Assembly (NCBI RefSeq): GCF_937858865.1
Contig: NZ_CALLYO010000605.1
Span: 1 to 5,626, forward strand
Reading direction: 5' to 3'
Source of the DNA: an uncultured Amaricoccus sp.
Lineage (GTDB): Bacteria; Pseudomonadota; Alphaproteobacteria; Rhodobacterales; Rhodobacteraceae
Length of the DNA: 5,626 nt
Part shown: positions 3,279 to 5,626 of the stretch, one piece after another
Position numbering within the stretch: the stretch's first letter is position 1
Layout: every line of letters starts with the position of its first letter
Notes under the pieces: model-generated
The model's input: the letters and a program-made list of their open reading frames with translations, nothing else
The model's database searches: none
Told to the model about the DNA's origin: nothing
Made by a program: the position numbers and the translations under genes

Positions 3279-5626
3279 ATGCCAGACAAGAGCGCGGCGC
3301 GGATCAGCCGGACGATCTGGGGCTCCGCGGGCACGGTGATGGCGGTCGCCGCCGCCGGCGGGGCCTGGGCCTTCGCGCGCGACGGCGCCGCGGCGGCGCT
3401 CCCCTTCGCGCTGATCGTCGCGGTCACCGGGCTCCTCGCCTGGTACGTGGCGCAGGTCGCCGGGCGCGCCGACCGGCACCTGCGGGTGGCCGAGGGCCGG
3501 CTCGAGGCAGCGGCGGAGGCGCTGCCCGACGGGCTCGTGGTCTTCGACCGGCACGACCGGATCGCCTTCTTCAACAGCCGCTATCCGGAGATGATGACCG
3601 AGGCGCTGCGCGAGGGGCTCGCCGTCGGCAAGCGGTTCGAGGACTGGATGCGCGAGGGGATCGCCCGCGGCCCGGTCTACCACCCGGACATGGGCGAGGA
3701 CTTCCTCGAGCAGCGGCTCGCGATGCGCATGGAGCGGCGCAACGAATCGGTCCTGCGCATCGCCGACGGGCGCTGGATGCGGGTGCGCGAGAACCGGATG
3801 CCGGACGGCAGCCGGGTGCTGCTCATCACCGACATCAGCGAGGAGCGCCGCCGCGACGCCGAGCGGCGGCTGCTGGCGCTCGCGGTGGAGCAGGCGGGCG
3901 ACCCGGTCGAGATCACCGGCGCCGACAACAGCTTCACCTACGTCAACCACGCCTTCGAGACCACGACGGGCTACAGCGCCGCCGAGGCGCTCGGCCACGA
4001 ACCGCAGGAGATCCTGTCAAGCGGGATGCAGCCGCCCGAGTTCTTCGCCGGCATGCGCGCCGAGCTCGAGGCCGGGCGGCGCTGGCAGGGGACGATCATC
4101 AACCGCCACAAGGACGGCCACCTGATCGAGCAGGAGACGACGATCGCCCCGCTCCGCGACGACGGCGGGCGCACCACGCATTTCGTGGCGGTGAAGCGCG
4201 ACGTCACCGAGGCGCGCGCCCAGGCGCGGGCGCTGGCGGCGAGCGAGGCGCGCTACCGGGCGGTGGTGGAGGCGCAGACCGAGTTCATCGTGCGGGTCGG
4301 GCCGGACGGCTACTGGACCTTCATGAACGAGGCGGCGCAGCGCTACGTCGGCATGACGCTGGAGGAGATGCGCGCGAAGGGGATGACCGACGCCGCGCTG
4401 ATCCTGCCCGAGGACCTGCCGATCTACCATGCGCACATCGCGCGGATCACGCCGGAGAACCCGACGAGCAGCGCCGAGTGGCGCGGCAACCTGCCCGGCC
4501 GCCCGCCGCTCTGGGAGCATTGGACCGATACCGGCATCTTCGACGCCGAGGGCAACCTCGTCGAGATGCAGTGCGTCGGGCGCGACATCTCCGACCGCAA
4601 GCAGGCGGAGACGGCGCGCGAGGAGGCCGAGCGGCTGCGCCTCGCCGCGCTGGAGGCGGCGCTCGACTGCTACATCGCGATCGACACCGACGGCACGATC
4701 GTCGAGCTGAACGCCGCGGCGGAGCGGACCTTCGGCTATGCCCGCGACGAGGCGATCGGCAGGCCGATGGTCGACCTGATCGTGCCGCCGGAGCTGCGCC
4801 CGGCGCATCTCACCGGGATAAACGCCAATCTGCAGGGCGAGGGTCCGCACTCGCAGGGGCGGCGCATCGAGGTCGACGCGATGCGCGCCGACGGCTCCAC
4901 CTTCCCGATCGAGCTCATCGTGGTGCGGGGCGAGCGTGGTGGGGCGACGATCTTCCTCGCCTACATGCGCGACCTCTCGGAGCGGCGGGCGGCCGAGCGG
5001 GCGCTGGCCGAGCGCGAGGAGCAGTTCCGCACCATCGCCGAGAGCGTGCCGATCGGCCTCGTCATCAGCGACATCGACAGCGGCCAGCCGCTCTACATCA
5101 ACCCGCGGTCGCGGCAGAACCTCGAGGTCGCCCCCGAGGAGGCGCCGGCCTCGCTGATGCACGTCTGGGCCAAGCCGGAGCAGCGGGCGGCGCTGGTCCG
5201 CGAGGTGGTCGAGCGCGGCTGGAGCCGGGCGATGGAGGTCGACCTCGCCATGCCGAGCGGCAAGCGGATGAAGGCGCTGATCTCGGCCACGCGCATCCAC
5301 TACGCCGGGCGCGAGGCGATGCTGGCGGCGACGGTCGACATCACCGAGCTGCGCGAGACCGAGGCGGCGCTGGCCGAGAGCCAGAACCGCCTGCGCGCCT
5401 TCATGGACTTCGCGCCCTTCGCCGCGCACCTGCGCGACGCCGAGGGGCGCTACCTGATGTTCAACCGCCGGATGGAGGAGCTGATCGGCGTGCCGGCCGA
5501 GGCGGCGCTCGGGCGGATGCCGGGCGAGGTGCATCCGCCCGACGTGATGGGGCAGAGCGACCGCCACCACCGGCTGGTGGTGGAGACCGGGCGGGTGCAT
5601 GCGAGCGAGCAGTGCCTGCTCGCCAA
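3279..5626 (+). CDS. Membrane-anchored multi-PAS sensor, probably a histidine kinase (3' end missing)
   Basis: Reading from ATG at 3279 gives 782 codons without a stop, running off the window. GGAGG lies four bases upstream. Two hydrophobic stretches (about residues 13-33 and 38-60) with a tiny loop (ARDG) suggest a membrane hairpin, leaving the rest in the cytoplasm. At least six PAS domains follow, at about 73-187, 198-310, 322-440, 451-570, 580-690 and 700 to the edge. Most close with the PAC-like ending seen as ITDISEERR, VKRDVTEAR, GRDISDRK, MRDLSERR and TVDITELR, and short helical linkers join them. The first resembles the PAS_7 type (ALPDGLVVFDRHDRIAFFN). The fourth aligns with the FixL haem-PAS core and has His510 at the haem-ligand position. 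No LOV cysteine motif is seen. The output domain is not visible; the divergent OmpR-class regulator makes a histidine kinase likely, but a GGDEF/EAL output is possible. It probably senses a cytoplasmic or membrane-linked signal such as redox state or a gas. Confidence 0.9.
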   Translation, partial: MPDKSAARISRTIWGSAGTVMAVAAAGGAWAFARDGAAAALPFALIVAVTGLLAWYVAQVAGRADRHLRVAEGRLEAAAEALPDGLVVFDRHDRIAFFNSRYPEMMTEALREGLAVGKRFEDWMREGIARGPVYHPDMGEDFLEQRLAMRMERRNESVLRIADGRWMRVRENRMPDGSRVLLITDISEERRRDAERRLLALAVEQAGDPVEITGADNSFTYVNHAFETTTGYSAAEALGHEPQEILSSGMQPPEFFAGMRAELEAGRRWQGTIINRHKDGHLIEQETTIAPLRDDGGRTTHFVAVKRDVTEARAQARALAASEARYRAVVEAQTEFIVRVGPDGYWTFMNEAAQRYVGMTLEEMRAKGMTDAALILPEDLPIYHAHIARITPENPTSSAEWRGNLPGRPPLWEHWTDTGIFDAEGNLVEMQCVGRDISDRKQAETAREEAERLRLAALEAALDCYIAIDTDGTIVELNAAAERTFGYARDEAIGRPMVDLIVPPELRPAHLTGINANLQGEGPHSQGRRIEVDAMRADGSTFPIELIVVRGERGGATIFLAYMRDLSERRAAERALAEREEQFRTIAESVPIGLVISDIDSGQPLYINPRSRQNLEVAPEEAPASLMHVWAKPEQRAALVREVVERGWSRAMEVDLAMPSGKRMKALISATRIHYAGREAMLAATVDITELRETEAALAESQNRLRAFMDFAPFAAHLRDAEGRYLMFNRRMEELIGVPAEAALGRMPGEVHPPDVMGQSDRHHRLVVETGRVHASEQCLLA

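Noticed and set aside
3110..3574. N-terminal extension of the response regulator to 3574.
   Set aside because: It would overlap the divergent sensor gene antisense and add 155 unrelated residues before a receiver domain that starts normally at the ATG at 3109.
1623..3998. Long open frame on the minus strand, 791 codons.
   Set aside because: It is antisense to Uma2, out of frame with the response regulator and antisense to the sensor. The product is Arg/Pro/Ala-rich with no recognisable domain, whereas the competing frames carry clear motifs.
4017..5600. Long open frame on the minus strand, 527 codons.
   Set aside because: It is wholly antisense to the multi-PAS sensor and rich in His, Arg, Leu and Ala without motifs; a codon-bias shadow.

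Overview
The window is very GC-rich, with codon third positions dominated by G and C. Its protein families and their closest remembered forms fit an alphaproteobacterium, probably Rhodospirillales or Hyphomicrobiales; I cannot place it more finely. It holds five genes, two of them cut by the window edges, and no RNA genes, insertion sequences or CRISPR arrays that I can see.

Positions 1-1539, minus strand: a DNA repair module. A complete metallo-beta-lactamase/beta-CASP exonuclease (526-1539) is followed, after a 117-base gap, by the first 136 residues of its partner, the 'cisplatin damage response' type ATP-dependent DNA ligase (1-408). In many bacteria these two sit with an Lhr-type helicase and a metallophosphoesterase; neither of those is visible here.

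Positions 1540-1805: a divergent intergenic region containing the most AT-rich patch of the window and a short 11-bp-period tandem repeat. It leads into a Uma2-family PD-(D/E)XK nuclease-like gene on the plus strand (1806-2363).

Positions 2420-5626: a divergent signalling pair. An OmpR/PhoB-class response regulator reads leftward (2420-3109). A membrane-anchored sensor with two transmembrane helices and at least six PAS domains reads rightward (3279 to the window edge). The 169 bases between them hold a good sigma70-like promoter for the regulator and several short repeats that could be regulator binding sites. The sensor's output domain lies beyond the window, so calling it a histidine kinase is inference from context. 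Its fourth PAS domain aligns without gaps to the FixL haem-PAS core as I remember it, including a histidine at the haem-ligand position, but it lacks the distal arginine.

I did not find a clearly new multi-gene system. The points most worth a second look are the FixL-like PAS, the tandem repeat upstream of the Uma2 gene, and the repeats between the signalling genes.
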